Origin: Dissulfuribacter thermophilus
GTDB taxonomy: Bacteria; Desulfobacterota; Dissulfuribacteria; Dissulfuribacterales; Dissulfuribacteraceae
DNA length: 64,000 bases
Direction: 5' to 3'
Assembly (NCBI RefSeq): GCF_001687335.1
Contig: NZ_MAGO01000005.1
Coordinates: 147,740 to 211,739 of the forward strand
Part shown: piece after piece, positions 1 to 9,584 of the stretch
How the letters are laid out: every line of letters begins with the position of its first letter
Position numbering within the stretch: the first letter of the stretch is position 1
Made by a program: the position numbers and the translations under genes
Notes under the pieces: generated by a model
Databases searched by the model: none
What the model was told of the DNA's origin: nothing
Seen by the model: the letters and a program-made list of their open reading frames with translations, nothing else

Positions 1-3000
1 ATTAGATTTCGATCTAATGTAAAACCTAGTGCCAGAATCCATTTTGTTACCGACGGCCTTCTCTTGGCCGAACTACGTAATGATCCCCTCCTTTCCAGAT
101 ATGATGCAATAATTGTGGATGAGGCCCATGAACGGAGCCTTAATATCGACTTTTTAATCGGTTTTCTAAGGACTATACTCCCAAAGAGAAGGGATTTAAA
201 ACTCATAATTACATCTGCTACCCTCGATATCGAGAGTTTTCAAAAGGCATTTAGCGATGCCCCTTTAATCAAGGTAAAAGGAAGACAGTTTCCAGTTGAA
301 ATCCAATACCTGGACCAATTCAACGAAAAAGACCTAGACCTTCCTCAAAAGGTCGTCCATGCCATAACGGATTTAAAAAACAAGGGCAAGTATGCCGATA
401 CCCTAGTCTTTTTACCAACGGAAAGGATAATTCTAGAGACCTTAAAACTTTTAGAGGGCACATTTGCTGATGATTACGTTGTACTCCCTCTATTTTCAAG
501 ACTTGGTCATAGATACCAAAAAAGGGTCTTTCAGCAAAGCAAAAGGCCAAAGATCATATTGGCTACCAACGTGGCAGAGACCTCTCTTACAATACCAGGT
601 ATCAAGATAGTAGTGGATTCTGGTCTTGCTAGGATTTCGCGTTTTAACGTTAAGACCAGGACCAAGGCCCTTCCAGTAACCACCATCTCCAAGGCAAGTG
701 CAGATCAGCGGTCAGGTCGAGCGGGAAGGACCAGTCCAGGGTTAGCAATCAGGCTATATTCTGAATCTGATTACCTAGCTTGGGACGACCATACCCTACC
801 AGAGATCAAGCGCTCAAATCTCGATTCAGTGCTGCTGTCCATGCTTGACATGGGAATTAAAAATCCCAGCACGTTCCCATTTGTAGATCCGCCCAATCCC
901 AAGGCCATAAATGAAGGGATGAAGACCCTAAGAGAGCTTGGAGCCGTCGATGCCTTTGGGGTCATTACACCCATTGGTAAGACAATGGCCACTCTTCCCC
1001 TAGAGCCAAGGGTATCTAGAATGGTCCTTGAAGGTCAAAGGAGAGGCTCGCTCAGAGAAGTTGTAGTGATTGCCAGCGCTCTCAGCATCCAGGACCTATG
1101 GGAGGCCTCCTGCGGAGGGTCTCCCAAGACATCCCAGATGCGAAGGAGAGGACGAAGCCATGATGTAGACTCTATTTCTCAACCCCCTGAAAACAAAGTA
1201 AATGAAGGGAGTTGCCAGCGCCTACCTTTTGCAGATCCTCACTCTGATTTCATAACCTTAGTGAAGTTATGGAATGCCTATAGAGACCTTGCCAAGAAGG
1301 GAGCTTCAGCACGGGAAAGAAAATCCTTCTGCCAATCCCATGGCCTCTCATTTCAGAGGATGGAAGAATGGCAGGAAATATATTCCGAGATTAAATCGAT
1401 TCTGATAGAACACGGTTTCAACTTTAAAGGGCACAAAGAAGCCAATTACGAATCAATTCACAAGGCCGTACTTGCAGGCTTTCTTTCAAATGTGGCTGTC
1501 AAAACCAACGAAGGGAGTTACAAAGGTGTACGTGGGAGAGAAATTTACATATACCCTGGATCACAGCTCTTTAAAAAGAAGCCCGAGTGGATTGTATGTG
1601 CAGAGGTCATAAAGACTACAAAGCTCTTTGCAAGGACAGTGGCCCAGGTAAAGCCAGAGTGGATTGAAGAAATAGGTGAGCCTTTTTTAAAGAGCCATTA
1701 TGGAGAACCCCATTGGGAAAAGTCCAGAGGAGCGGTTGTGGCACTAATGCGCCGCTTTCTATGGGGACTCTGTGTGAATCCTGGTAAATCAATCCTCTAC
1801 GACAAGATTGATCCTGAACTTTCTCGAGAAATCTTCATAAGAGAAGGTCTAGCCAAGGGAGAAGTCAGCCAAAGGCTTTCATTTCAGCGTCACAATCAAA
1901 AGGTTCTTAAAGAAGTTAAGGAACTTGAAGAAAGGGTTCGAGATCCTGAAATTATTGAAGATCCCCATAAGATAGAGGCTTTCTTTGACAATGCACTTAG
2001 CATCCTCGAAAAAGAGGTCTTAAAAGGAAAGCTGATCACCAATGAAAGGACTTTAAGTAAGGCAATACGCCTAAAAGGAGACGACTCCATTCTAAGACTC
2101 GAAAAAGCCCTTCTCTTAAAGCGCCATCCTACAAGAGAAGAGCTGAGACTTTTCCCAGGAATCATTACAGTACAGGGCCAAAAAATAAGGCTCATTTATA
2201 GATTTAGCCCGGGAAGAGATGAAGACGGAGTGACTGCCATAATCCCCCAAAGCATACTGCCTAGTTTAAGTCCTGTGCCATTCGAGTGGCTTGTCCCAGG
2301 CCTTCTCCCACAAAAGGTAGAAGCACTTTTAAGAGGCCTTCCCAAATCAGTGAGAAAATCTCTTATGCCACTGGAAAAGACAGTAAAAGAGGTCTTGTCA
2401 CATCAAAACTATGATCATTCCACCCCCCTTCGTTCCTGGCTATCACAACGGATTTTCAAGCTATACAACATTAAGATCCCCCATTACATGTGGCCTTGTG
2501 AAGAAAATATTACAGAGAACCTGAAATTCAGATTCGAGGTTGTAGACGATTCTGGGAAACGGCTAGCGGCAGGGCGAGACCTAGAGGCCATAAAACTATC
2601 TATCTTAGGAGATAGAACCTCGATCACTGAAATGGTAGAAAGATATGAACGCCCTGTTAAAGATCTATCAGATCTAAAGGAGATCCTAAAACCTACTACT
2701 TTAAATAAAAAAATACAGGGAACAGTTACTGTTTGGCCAGCCATAGTAGATGAAGGTGAAAACGGCCTTTGGATACGTATGTTTTTGGATGAAAATGAGG
2801 CACGCTCATACAGCATTGAGGGCGTAAAACAGCTTTTATTTTCCTCATTAAAAAAAGAGATCTCTTATATCAAACGTACACTTATGCCCCAAAAGGTCTC
2901 AAAGGAGTTTGTCCTAATTTTTGGCGGAAAAGATGCCCTCTATGAAAAAATCCTATTACTCATAAAAAAGGACCTCTTGTGGCCCAAAGACTCTCCAATA

Positions 3001-3552
3001 ACCTATGAAGAAGTCCTTAAGAGATTAGATTTTTTACGGGCCAATCTTTACAAAGATGCAAGGCCCTATCTATCTAGTCTTGAAACACTCTTATTAAAGT
3101 GGGAAAAGGCTCGAACAGAAATTCTAACCCTATTCTCAAAAGGGAAAAAGAGCCACTATAACACTTCTTCCAAAATATTTTTAAAGGAACTACAAGACAT
3201 TCTACCTGTAAACTTTCACGAAACATTCTCTATTCAAGACATTGATGATGCAATACGATACATTGATGCACTAATAATAAGGGCAAGACGATTTTATGCC
3301 AATCCTCAAAAAGATGAAAAAAAGCAGGGACTTATTGAACCTTATTCCAATTTCTTTAGAATGGCTAAGGAGGTCGCTGCCAAAACCAATGTGCCAAGGC
3401 TAAATGAACTTTTAGTCACTTATAGGGAGGCCATTAATGAATACAAAATATCTGTATTTGCACCAGAGATAAAGACAAAGTTCCGTGTATCTGAAAAACT
3501 ACTGCGGGAACTCAAAGAGCAGATAGAGATGGAATTACCCAGAAAAATATGA
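1..3552 (+). CDS. hrpA: ATP-dependent RNA helicase HrpA (5' end outside window)
   Basis: DEAH-box RNA helicase of the HrpA family; in known members it unwinds or remodels RNA, including stalled ribosome complexes. The reading frame is open to base 1, and the bases before the first possible start encode family sequence (TDGLLLAELRNDP), so the gene is cut by the window edge. The DEAH Walker B motif lies at nt 118-129, followed by the SAT motif (TSATLD), NVAETSLTIPG and motif VI (DQRSGRAGR). The HA2/OB region and a long C-terminal DUF3418-type region follow, giving about 1183 visible residues of a protein that is usually about 1300. The normally conserved QDPRERP-like block is replaced by an unusual Ser/Arg-rich segment around nt 1095-1230. 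The upstream Walker A is not visible. Confidence 0.93.
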   Translation: MRFRSNVKPSARIHFVTDGLLLAELRNDPLLSRYDAIIVDEAHERSLNIDFLIGFLRTILPKRRDLKLIITSATLDIESFQKAFSDAPLIKVKGRQFPVEIQYLDQFNEKDLDLPQKVVHAITDLKNKGKYADTLVFLPTERIILETLKLLEGTFADDYVVLPLFSRLGHRYQKRVFQQSKRPKIILATNVAETSLTIPGIKIVVDSGLARISRFNVKTRTKALPVTTISKASADQRSGRAGRTSPGLAIRLYSESDYLAWDDHTLPEIKRSNLDSVLLSMLDMGIKNPSTFPFVDPPNPKAINEGMKTLRELGAVDAFGVITPIGKTMATLPLEPRVSRMVLEGQRRGSLREVVVIASALSIQDLWEASCGGSPKTSQMRRRGRSHDVDSISQPPENKVNEGSCQRLPFADPHSDFITLVKLWNAYRDLAKKGASARERKSFCQSHGLSFQRMEEWQEIYSEIKSILIEHGFNFKGHKEANYESIHKAVLAGFLSNVAVKTNEGSYKGVRGREIYIYPGSQLFKKKPEWIVCAEVIKTTKLFARTVAQVKPEWIEEIGEPFLKSHYGEPHWEKSRGAVVALMRRFLWGLCVNPGKSILYDKIDPELSREIFIREGLAKGEVSQRLSFQRHNQKVLKEVKELEERVRDPEIIEDPHKIEAFFDNALSILEKEVLKGKLITNERTLSKAIRLKGDDSILRLEKALLLKRHPTREELRLFPGIITVQGQKIRLIYRFSPGRDEDGVTAIIPQSILPSLSPVPFEWLVPGLLPQKVEALLRGLPKSVRKSLMPLEKTVKEVLSHQNYDHSTPLRSWLSQRIFKLYNIKIPHYMWPCEENITENLKFRFEVVDDSGKRLAAGRDLEAIKLSILGDRTSITEMVERYERPVKDLSDLKEILKPTTLNKKIQGTVTVWPAIVDEGENGLWIRMFLDENEARSYSIEGVKQLLFSSLKKEISYIKRTLMPQKVSKEFVLIFGGKDALYEKILLLIKKDLLWPKDSPITYEEVLKRLDFLRANLYKDARPYLSSLETLLLKWEKARTEILTLFSKGKKSHYNTSSKIFLKELQDILPVNFHETFSIQDIDDAIRYIDALIIRARRFYANPQKDEKKQGLIEPYSNFFRMAKEVAAKTNVPRLNELLVTYREAINEYKISVFAPEIKTKFRVSEKLLRELKEQIEMELPRKI

Positions 3553-3985
3553 CCTAAAAAATTCAAGAGATGAGAATAAAACCAAATTATGTGTCGACCA
3601 GGCCAAAGAAAATAATTTTTTTAAACTTTCATGACGGCCTGGTTCGTCACCCTCGTGGATGAAAATTAGAATAAGAAGAAGGTAGAAGGAAGAAGCTGAG
3701 GAGAGGTAGAAGGTAGGGCCTCTGGCTTTTGTACAGGCAGGGCTTGCTTCTTCCTTCTACCTTCTGCCTTCTACCTCTTATATTAGGCGTATTACCCCAA
3801 CGGGTATTTTCACGGGAAAAGAATATACAAACATCATTCAAGTTCTCATGAAAAATTACAGATAATGATAAGCCACAGTATTTAAAATACCCAATTTTGA
3901 TATAATTTTGTTTTAAGAAGATTCCAATGTTGCCGATAAAGAAATAGATACAAAGCTAAATTTAGGTCTCATGAGGTAGTAAAAT
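3553..3985. other. Gene-free stretch between hrpA and motA
   Basis: No credible coding region. It holds the purine/pyrimidine inverted repeat described separately (3677-3765), a weak 8-base inverted repeat (3597-3604 with 3636-3643), and AT-rich DNA before motA including a TATAAT at 3901-3906 without a convincing -35. A Shine-Dalgarno-like GAGG lies just before the motA ATG. Confidence 0.6.
3677..3765. repeat. Purine-rich inverted repeat built on a CTTCTRC heptamer
   Basis: A perfect 20-base left arm (3677-3696, all purine apart from one T and the terminal C) is matched by its reverse complement at 3746-3765, with a 49-base loop. The right side continues as tandem heptamers CTTCTAC, CTTCTGC, CTTCTAC to about 3774. 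A further partial copy (AGGTAGAAGGTAG) sits in the loop near 3704-3716. It has no T-run, so it is not a typical terminator. This is a composite intergenic repeat of unknown function. Confidence 0.8.
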
Positions 3986-4744
3986 ATGGATATAGGCACT
4001 GTTGCTGGGCTTGTATTTGGTTTTATCCTGATCATTACAGCTATATTCTTAGGCGGCAGTATTACCGCATTTATAGACGTTCCGTCTATACTGATTGTCA
4101 TAGGTGGTACTGTTGCTGCTACTCTAATTAGATTTACACTTTCAGACGTTATCAATAGCATAAGCGTTGCAATGAAGGCATTCTTTGCCAAGACTCAACC
4201 ACCGGAAGAAATCATTCAAGAACTTGTTACATTGTCCAATATCGCAAGGAAAGAAGGACTCCTAAAGCTTGAAAAACAACCGGTTAGTGACCCATTTCTC
4301 AAAAAGGCTATTATGTACTGCGTAGATGGCCACGAGGCAGAATTTATTGAAGACGTATTGAATAAAGAGATTGATCTAACCCTAGAAAGACATGGCCTTG
4401 GCCAAAATATCTTTGCAGCCATTGGAGATGCGGCCCCTGCCTTTGGTATGATTGGGACATTAATAGGTCTGGTCAACATGCTCGGCAATATGAAGGACCC
4501 TGCAAGCATTGGTCCTTCCATGGCTGTCGCACTTCTTACAACTCTCTATGGCGCAATCATGGCCAATCTTATAGCACTACCAATTGGTGACAAGTTAAAG
4601 AGGAGGAGCCAAGAGGAAGAACTCAACAAAAAACTTGTGGTAGAAGGGGTCTTGGGGCTTCAAAAGGGTCTCAATCCCAGGGTACTCGAAGAACTCTTAA
4701 AGACCTTCCTGCCCCCCAAGAAAAGAGGCAGTGAAGAGGGGTAA
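3986..4744 (+). CDS. motA: Flagellar motor stator protein MotA
   Basis: Proton-channel stator subunit that works with MotB to drive flagellar rotation at the inner membrane. Its 252 residues match the family length. Four membrane segments are visible (about 5-25, 32-48, 143-165, 178-200). The large cytoplasmic loop has Arg88 and Glu96, spaced as the torque-generating R90/E98 of E. coli. The channel prolines are present in AAPAFGMIGT (Pro151) and LIALPIGDK (Pro199). The ATG is preceded by a GAGG. motB follows after 5 bases, so the two are co-transcribed. Confidence 0.95.
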   Translation: MDIGTVAGLVFGFILIITAIFLGGSITAFIDVPSILIVIGGTVAATLIRFTLSDVINSISVAMKAFFAKTQPPEEIIQELVTLSNIARKEGLLKLEKQPVSDPFLKKAIMYCVDGHEAEFIEDVLNKEIDLTLERHGLGQNIFAAIGDAAPAFGMIGTLIGLVNMLGNMKDPASIGPSMAVALLTTLYGAIMANLIALPIGDKLKRRSQEEELNKKLVVEGVLGLQKGLNPRVLEELLKTFLPPKKRGSEEG

Positions 4745-4749
4745 AAACA

Positions 4750-5523
4750 ATGGGAAAAAAGTGCGAATGTCCTCCAGGAGCACCTAAATGGATGGTTACC
4801 TTTGGAGACCTTATGAGTCTCCTTCTGTGCTTTTTTGTGCTCCTTTTATCGTTTAGTACTATGGATCCTGCCATGTTCAAAGAGGTATCTGGGTCCTTAA
4901 GAAATGCATTTGGTGTACAAAAAAGTGAGATCACATATGAAATCCCAAAGGGAATAGATATAGTATCCAGAGAGTTTAACCCAGTCTTCACTGTGGACAT
5001 AATCCTCGAGAAAATAAAATCTGCAATAAAGCTTGAACTGATAAAAGGTGAAATTGAAATCGAGGCCCTTAACGACAGAGTAATACTAAGGTTCAATGAT
5101 GAGTTGACATTTCCTCCTGGAAGCGCAGAACTCATTCCTTCTGCAAAACCAAAGCTTGATAAGATACGAAAGATAATAGAAGAAGTCCCTGGAGAAGTAC
5201 TTGTAGCAGGACATACAGATAACATCCCCATTCAAAGCAATAAGTATCCATCAAACTGGCATCTATCAGCTGCAAGGGCCGCAACAGTGGTAACGTACCT
5301 CTTGAAGGATGGGACTATAGCTCCTAGCAGGCTAGCTGCAATTGGTTATGGTCCAAGCAGACCCAGACTGCCCAACGATTCTCCTGAAAACAGAAAAAAG
5401 AATAGACGTGTAGAAATCATCTTTATGCAGCCTCAAAATCCAGAAGAATTTGATGTCAAACCCATAACAGGCGGTCCTTTAAAGGACCAAGAAATAATGC
5501 CAGCCCCAGTATCAATACAGTAA
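4750..5523 (+). CDS. motB: Flagellar motor stator protein MotB
   Basis: Peptidoglycan-anchored stator partner of MotA. The N-terminus (PKWMVTFGDLMSLLLCFF) is the single membrane helix with the proton-carrying Asp at residue 20. A plug/linker region follows, then a C-terminal OmpA-like peptidoglycan-binding domain from about residue 115 (AGHTDNIPI, LSAARAATV, NRKKNRRVEI). At 257 residues it has the normal length. Gap to motA 5 bases, to the next gene 18 bases. An OmpA-family protein of another role is unlikely given the MotB-type transmembrane motif and the motA neighbour. Confidence 0.95.
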   Translation: MGKKCECPPGAPKWMVTFGDLMSLLLCFFVLLLSFSTMDPAMFKEVSGSLRNAFGVQKSEITYEIPKGIDIVSREFNPVFTVDIILEKIKSAIKLELIKGEIEIEALNDRVILRFNDELTFPPGSAELIPSAKPKLDKIRKIIEEVPGEVLVAGHTDNIPIQSNKYPSNWHLSAARAATVVTYLLKDGTIAPSRLAAIGYGPSRPRLPNDSPENRKKNRRVEIIFMQPQNPEEFDVKPITGGPLKDQEIMPAPVSIQ

Positions 5524-5541
5524 GAATGTGGGAGAAGTAGA

Positions 5542-6132
5542 ATGAAGGAACAGCGACCAGAAGACAGAAGGGCCCATATCAGAATTACTGACAAGATCCT
5601 CTTCAAGATAAAATTCATAGAAGAGACAGAATATCAGCAACTTGAAGAGAAGGTCCTCAAAGGTATTGAGCAACCATTTGAAGAATTTTCTCTTCAATGG
5701 GAATTACCAAAAATAGACGTACCCGCAAGGAAGTTGAGGGAAAAAGATGAAAATTTGGCAAAGGCCTTGGAGGTCATAGATACAAAATTAAATCTGATTA
5801 TAAATCTCTTGAATATCAGAATGAGAAAGAATTTCCCTGAAGAGCAAGTTCTCGTGGATATGAGTGCATCTGGAATTGCATTCACCTCTAAAGAAGAGAT
5901 AAAAAAGGGACAAATTTTACAATTAGACATAGGTCTCTTACCTGAACAGTATTTTTTCAGATGTTTTGGACGTGTGGTTAGGACTGAAAAAATTCAAGAT
6001 GGCTACAAGATAGGGATAAAATTCATATGGATTACCGAAACAGACAGGGAAAGATTGATTGAGCACATCTTTCAAAAGCAGGTACTTCAACTCAGACTCA
6101 GACGAGAAAAAAAAGAAAGTGAATCATCATAG
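5542..6132 (+). CDS. PilZ domain protein, probable c-di-GMP receptor
   Basis: 196 residues. The N-terminus has RRxxxR-like arginines (DRRAHIR). A charged helical region follows to about residue 100, then a PilZ barrel with the D-x-S-x-x-G signature (DMSASGIAF). In known PilZ proteins the Arg motif and the D/NxSxxG motif bind c-di-GMP. Here the Arg cluster sits about 100 residues before the barrel, which is atypical, so it may belong to a YcgR-like N-terminal domain. It lies 18 bases after motB and ends with a 6-base convergent overlap with fapA. The context suggests a c-di-GMP brake or modulator acting on the stator (inference). Confidence 0.85.
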   Translation: MKEQRPEDRRAHIRITDKILFKIKFIEETEYQQLEEKVLKGIEQPFEEFSLQWELPKIDVPARKLREKDENLAKALEVIDTKLNLIINLLNIRMRKNFPEEQVLVDMSASGIAFTSKEEIKKGQILQLDIGLLPEQYFFRCFGRVVRTEKIQDGYKIGIKFIWITETDRERLIEHIFQKQVLQLRLRREKKESESS

Positions 6133-7857
6133 CTCACTCGCTACCATACCCTGGCCTGGAATGTAATTTAATTGAATAGTTATCTGAGTCCTTTCGCTGG
6201 ATGCATCTGCGTACCATTTAAAACTCTGTTCATTACATCTTATATTCAAACAGCCGCATCCTTTTAGAATTCCTTTTACCCTCACCTCCATGCGTGATAG
6301 TTCTTGTTCCAACTCCTTCTTTTGAATCTCAATTGCCTCCAAATCTTGAGTAACTCTAGCTTCATTCTCTTTTGTATCTATGAATGACTTTAGGGCCTTA
6401 ACTAAGGGAAGATTCACGTTATTTTCTATTTTCCCCCATTGTTTTAACTGCAAAATGGCCTCTTCAAATCCAATTTCACCCTTTAATAATCGTGTGCCAA
6501 GGTCCTTAAGAAATTCAAACTCTCGGTCCTTATGATTACCAAAAGCATTTTTTATAGTTTTTATCTTTTCAAGGAATATCATTGCCTTATCTTTAAGCTC
6601 AACTCTAAGGCTCTCAATCGATCTCTTTAGCATCTCTCTTTTTTGAAATACCTGATCAAGCTCGTCAAAAAGGTCTTTACCAATTTCTACGTTTAAATGG
6701 CTTCTTATTTCACATCTATCTATGTAGAGACGTCGTGCGGCCACGTCACACTGTCCGATTAAAATCACTGGTATCCCTTTAGGTTGCATCACAACAATAG
6801 GACTAATGATTAAACACCGAGCTACTTCCCTTCGGATCAAAACGAATTCATCTGACTTAAGTCTTGCATTTAATGCAGTCCATGCCTCAATCTTTTTCCC
6901 TACCTTTACAGAACTCCTTATATAAGCTGCCTTGAGTTCACCAGAGACATCTATCCTCTCCCCTTCAACAGCCCCTTTAACCTCTAAATTTCCATCAATA
7001 ATAACAGCAAAATTACCCCTAATATCCCCTTCCACTATAACGTCTGCTACACAACGTACCTCCTCAATCAAGTCTCCAATATTTCCAGTGCTAAAATCGA
7101 TATTTCTGACTATGAGTCGATTGCGGACCTCGATCTGCCTCAAGTGATATGCATCTCTTATATCATTTTCAAAATCACAGATGATAATCCCTGACCTATC
7201 TGCCAGGTATTCATATAAATGCCGTTTTTCTTCATCATCATAATCCCTTCTTACTTCGATACCTTCTCCTACATCGACTTCAAAGGCATGTCCTATCTTA
7301 GGTGGAATCAAGCGTCCTTCGACATCAGTCCCTGGAGTACCGTTTGTAGGCTCATAGATAGTTAGGAGAATTTGACCGGCATAGGCCTGGGGAAACTTAT
7401 TAATAGTGCGGAAATCGATTGTTCCATCTGGCAAAAACTTGCCTGGTTTTTCATTATAATCAAAGTGTACCTCGATTTTTCCGTCTAGTCCGTCTATAGG
7501 TGGTTCACCCCTTATAATTAGGGCCCTTATTTCCGCATTTGTATTGATTGAAACGGTCCTTGGTCTGAGATCCTTTCCCAAGGCTGGAGCAAGAAACACT
7601 GCTTCATGTTGCTGAGTTTCCAATAGTTCCTGTCTGATATCAGAGGGGATCTGTATGTTATAATGAGCAAGGATACCTTCAATTGCAGATACGAGGATCT
7701 TGGGTTCTGCCTTGCTTATAGGAGGGAGATCCATTGCCACCTTTAGGCAATATCCACTTTCTGTATTGACCTCTTCTATTGTATTCAGAATCCACTCAGT
7801 AATGTCTTCCACAGCTTCTTTTTTGAGATCAAGCTCTTCAGAACTGTTCTCAATCAT
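6127..7857 (-). CDS. fapA: FapA/DUF342 family polymerising protein
   Basis: 576 residues of the DUF342 family, named FapA after a flagellar assembly/polar targeting factor in Vibrio. The middle part (about residues 180-390) has the repetitive beta-helix look of the family (VEGDIRGNFAVIIDGNLEVKG and later turns). About 395-530 is charged and coiled-coil-like. There is no signal peptide, so a cytoplasmic location is expected. It is the last gene of the reverse run from hisS, 5 bases after the radical SAM gene, and faces motAB-pilZ tail to tail. Its role in this lineage is inferred from family and neighbourhood. Confidence 0.8.
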   Translation of the reverse strand: MIENSSEELDLKKEAVEDITEWILNTIEEVNTESGYCLKVAMDLPPISKAEPKILVSAIEGILAHYNIQIPSDIRQELLETQQHEAVFLAPALGKDLRPRTVSINTNAEIRALIIRGEPPIDGLDGKIEVHFDYNEKPGKFLPDGTIDFRTINKFPQAYAGQILLTIYEPTNGTPGTDVEGRLIPPKIGHAFEVDVGEGIEVRRDYDDEEKRHLYEYLADRSGIIICDFENDIRDAYHLRQIEVRNRLIVRNIDFSTGNIGDLIEEVRCVADVIVEGDIRGNFAVIIDGNLEVKGAVEGERIDVSGELKAAYIRSSVKVGKKIEAWTALNARLKSDEFVLIRREVARCLIISPIVVMQPKGIPVILIGQCDVAARRLYIDRCEIRSHLNVEIGKDLFDELDQVFQKREMLKRSIESLRVELKDKAMIFLEKIKTIKNAFGNHKDREFEFLKDLGTRLLKGEIGFEEAILQLKQWGKIENNVNLPLVKALKSFIDTKENEARVTQDLEAIEIQKKELEQELSRMEVRVKGILKGCGCLNIRCNEQSFKWYADASSERTQITIQLNYIPGQGMVASEL

Positions 7858-7862
7858 AACTA

Positions 7863-9584
7863 TTACTCCGCAGAGGTCATTTTACACGCACCGCAAAGAA
7901 TACATCCTGAAAATTTACACCTCGGTGTCTCCTTCTGTTTAACGGCTTTCAGATATTCCGATTTTAAATATTTTCGTTTCACCCTAGAACCTATGATCTC
8001 CCAGGAAAGCATATTTTCTTTATCTGGTATTCCAGTAAGATATTTATCGAAATCTCCACCTGTTTCCTTAACAGCTTTTTCAAGGTCAATGCCATTCTTA
8101 CTGGCCAATGAAATCGCGTTGGCTAGCCTTCTGTCTCCCCTACTCAAAACTGCCTGCAACCGAGCTTCTCTAATAGAATCAAGTTGAATCTTCACATTTG
8201 AAATCTTAGATAATCCCTTTTTTAGAAGGGCACGTCTCCTTCTGAGATTCTCTGGATCTTCCTGTTTTTCCCACTGAAAGGGAGTAAATGGCTTTGGAAC
8301 AAAAGTGCTAAAGGAGGCAGTGAGTCGCCCTAGTCTACCTCTAGATCTCCCATAGGTAGCCATTATGTCTCGTACCTTTTTGATAAGACCTATAGTCTCT
8401 AGAATGTCATCATCATCTTCTTCGGGCAGTCCGAGCATAAAATACATCTTTAGATTCGGAATTCCTGCCCACGACAGATATTCCGCAGCCCTTAGAATAT
8501 CGTCTTCTCTCAGTCGCTTATTGATAGTCTTTCTAAGACGTTCAGAGCCAGCTTCTGCGGCAATGGTTGCTACTTTTGCACCTGATTTTCTCAAAAAGAG
8601 GGAAAACCTCTTTGTAATACGATCTGCCCGAAGCGAGGAAAAAGAAAGTCTCAGTCCCTTTCTCTCCACAAGATCAACGACTTCGGCAATAGTGTCATCC
8701 TCTGCAAATTCAAGCCCAATAAGACCGACAGATTCAACCTCACTACCAATTGTCTCAATAGTCCTTTTAACCGTATCGATTCTCCACTGTCTTGCAGGAC
8801 GATATGCAAACCCCGCTGCACAGAAACGGCATCCCTGGCCACACCCACGAGTAACCTCGATTAATTGCATGTTCCCAAAAATAGAATGGGGGGTAGTAAT
8901 TACACTCTTTGGTGCTTCTTTTAATTCTTTAGTCCAAGAAGGTTCTATAGGGAAAGGAGCTCCAGCCTTTATGTCCCAATGAGAAACGCTTCTATCAGCC
9001 TCATATTTTGGCTCATATAACGACGGGACATAAAATGAATTAACCTCCTCAATCAGTCTTAAAAGTCGCCTCTGCCTGGGCTGATCAGTATCAAGCAGCG
9101 TGGGGATTGTATTACGGAATGCCTCTGCACAGGTTTCAAACTCTCCAATGAATATGGCGTCTATAAAGGGTGCTATGGGTTCAGGATTCAAACTTGGGCC
9201 AATTCCACCGGCCAACACCAGAGGAAAGGCATCTGATCTGTCTTTAGAAAAGCAAGGAATACCCTGTTCTTCAAGGATTCTGGGGATTTTTAGATAATCC
9301 AGTTCAAAACTTATTGAAAAGCAGATTAGATCAAAATCCCTTAGTGGCCTCCCAGACTCTATGGAGTTTGAGGCCCTGTCACCTTCCCAGAAGAGCCTCT
9401 CACATACAATTTCATCAAAGGAATTGAGGATGGCATATACCCTCTGAAATCCGAGGTTTGCCATCCCCACTTCATAGAAATTCGGAAAGACCAGGGCAAC
9501 CGATGCCCGATCTTTCCATTTTTTTCTAATGGCCCCTGTCTCAGTCCTCTTCAGCTTCTTGTTCCATCTTTGTGAGGTCTTCAA
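7863..9584 (-). CDS. Radical SAM protein with B12-binding-like N-terminal region
   Basis: 573 residues. The radical SAM Cys motif is CGQGCRFC (C248, C252, C255), with the surrounding RGCGQGCRFCAAGFAYRPAR typical of an uncharacterised family (TIGR03960-like). Residues 25-150 resemble the cobalamin-binding-like domain that precedes many such enzymes. The C-terminus has an extra Cys cluster (CKFSGCILCGAC) that could carry a second cluster or metal. The frame starts with TTG, 44 bases inside the preceding gene; a GGAG lies about 12 bases upstream and no in-frame ATG is nearby, so the start is uncertain. Substrate unknown. Confidence 0.82.
   Translation of the reverse strand: MKTSQRWNKKLKRTETGAIRKKWKDRASVALVFPNFYEVGMANLGFQRVYAILNSFDEIVCERLFWEGDRASNSIESGRPLRDFDLICFSISFELDYLKIPRILEEQGIPCFSKDRSDAFPLVLAGGIGPSLNPEPIAPFIDAIFIGEFETCAEAFRNTIPTLLDTDQPRQRRLLRLIEEVNSFYVPSLYEPKYEADRSVSHWDIKAGAPFPIEPSWTKELKEAPKSVITTPHSIFGNMQLIEVTRGCGQGCRFCAAGFAYRPARQWRIDTVKRTIETIGSEVESVGLIGLEFAEDDTIAEVVDLVERKGLRLSFSSLRADRITKRFSLFLRKSGAKVATIAAEAGSERLRKTINKRLREDDILRAAEYLSWAGIPNLKMYFMLGLPEEDDDDILETIGLIKKVRDIMATYGRSRGRLGRLTASFSTFVPKPFTPFQWEKQEDPENLRRRRALLKKGLSKISNVKIQLDSIREARLQAVLSRGDRRLANAISLASKNGIDLEKAVKETGGDFDKYLTGIPDKENMLSWEIIGSRVKRKYLKSEYLKAVKQKETPRCKFSGCILCGACKMTSAE

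Noticed and set aside
3597..3643. ACCAGGCC/GGCCTGGT inverted repeat as an hrpA terminator
   Set aside because: Only 8 base pairs with a 31-base loop and no T-run after it.
3670..3780. Possible CRISPR array from repeated short purine units
   Set aside because: Units are 7 bases and contiguous, without spacers.
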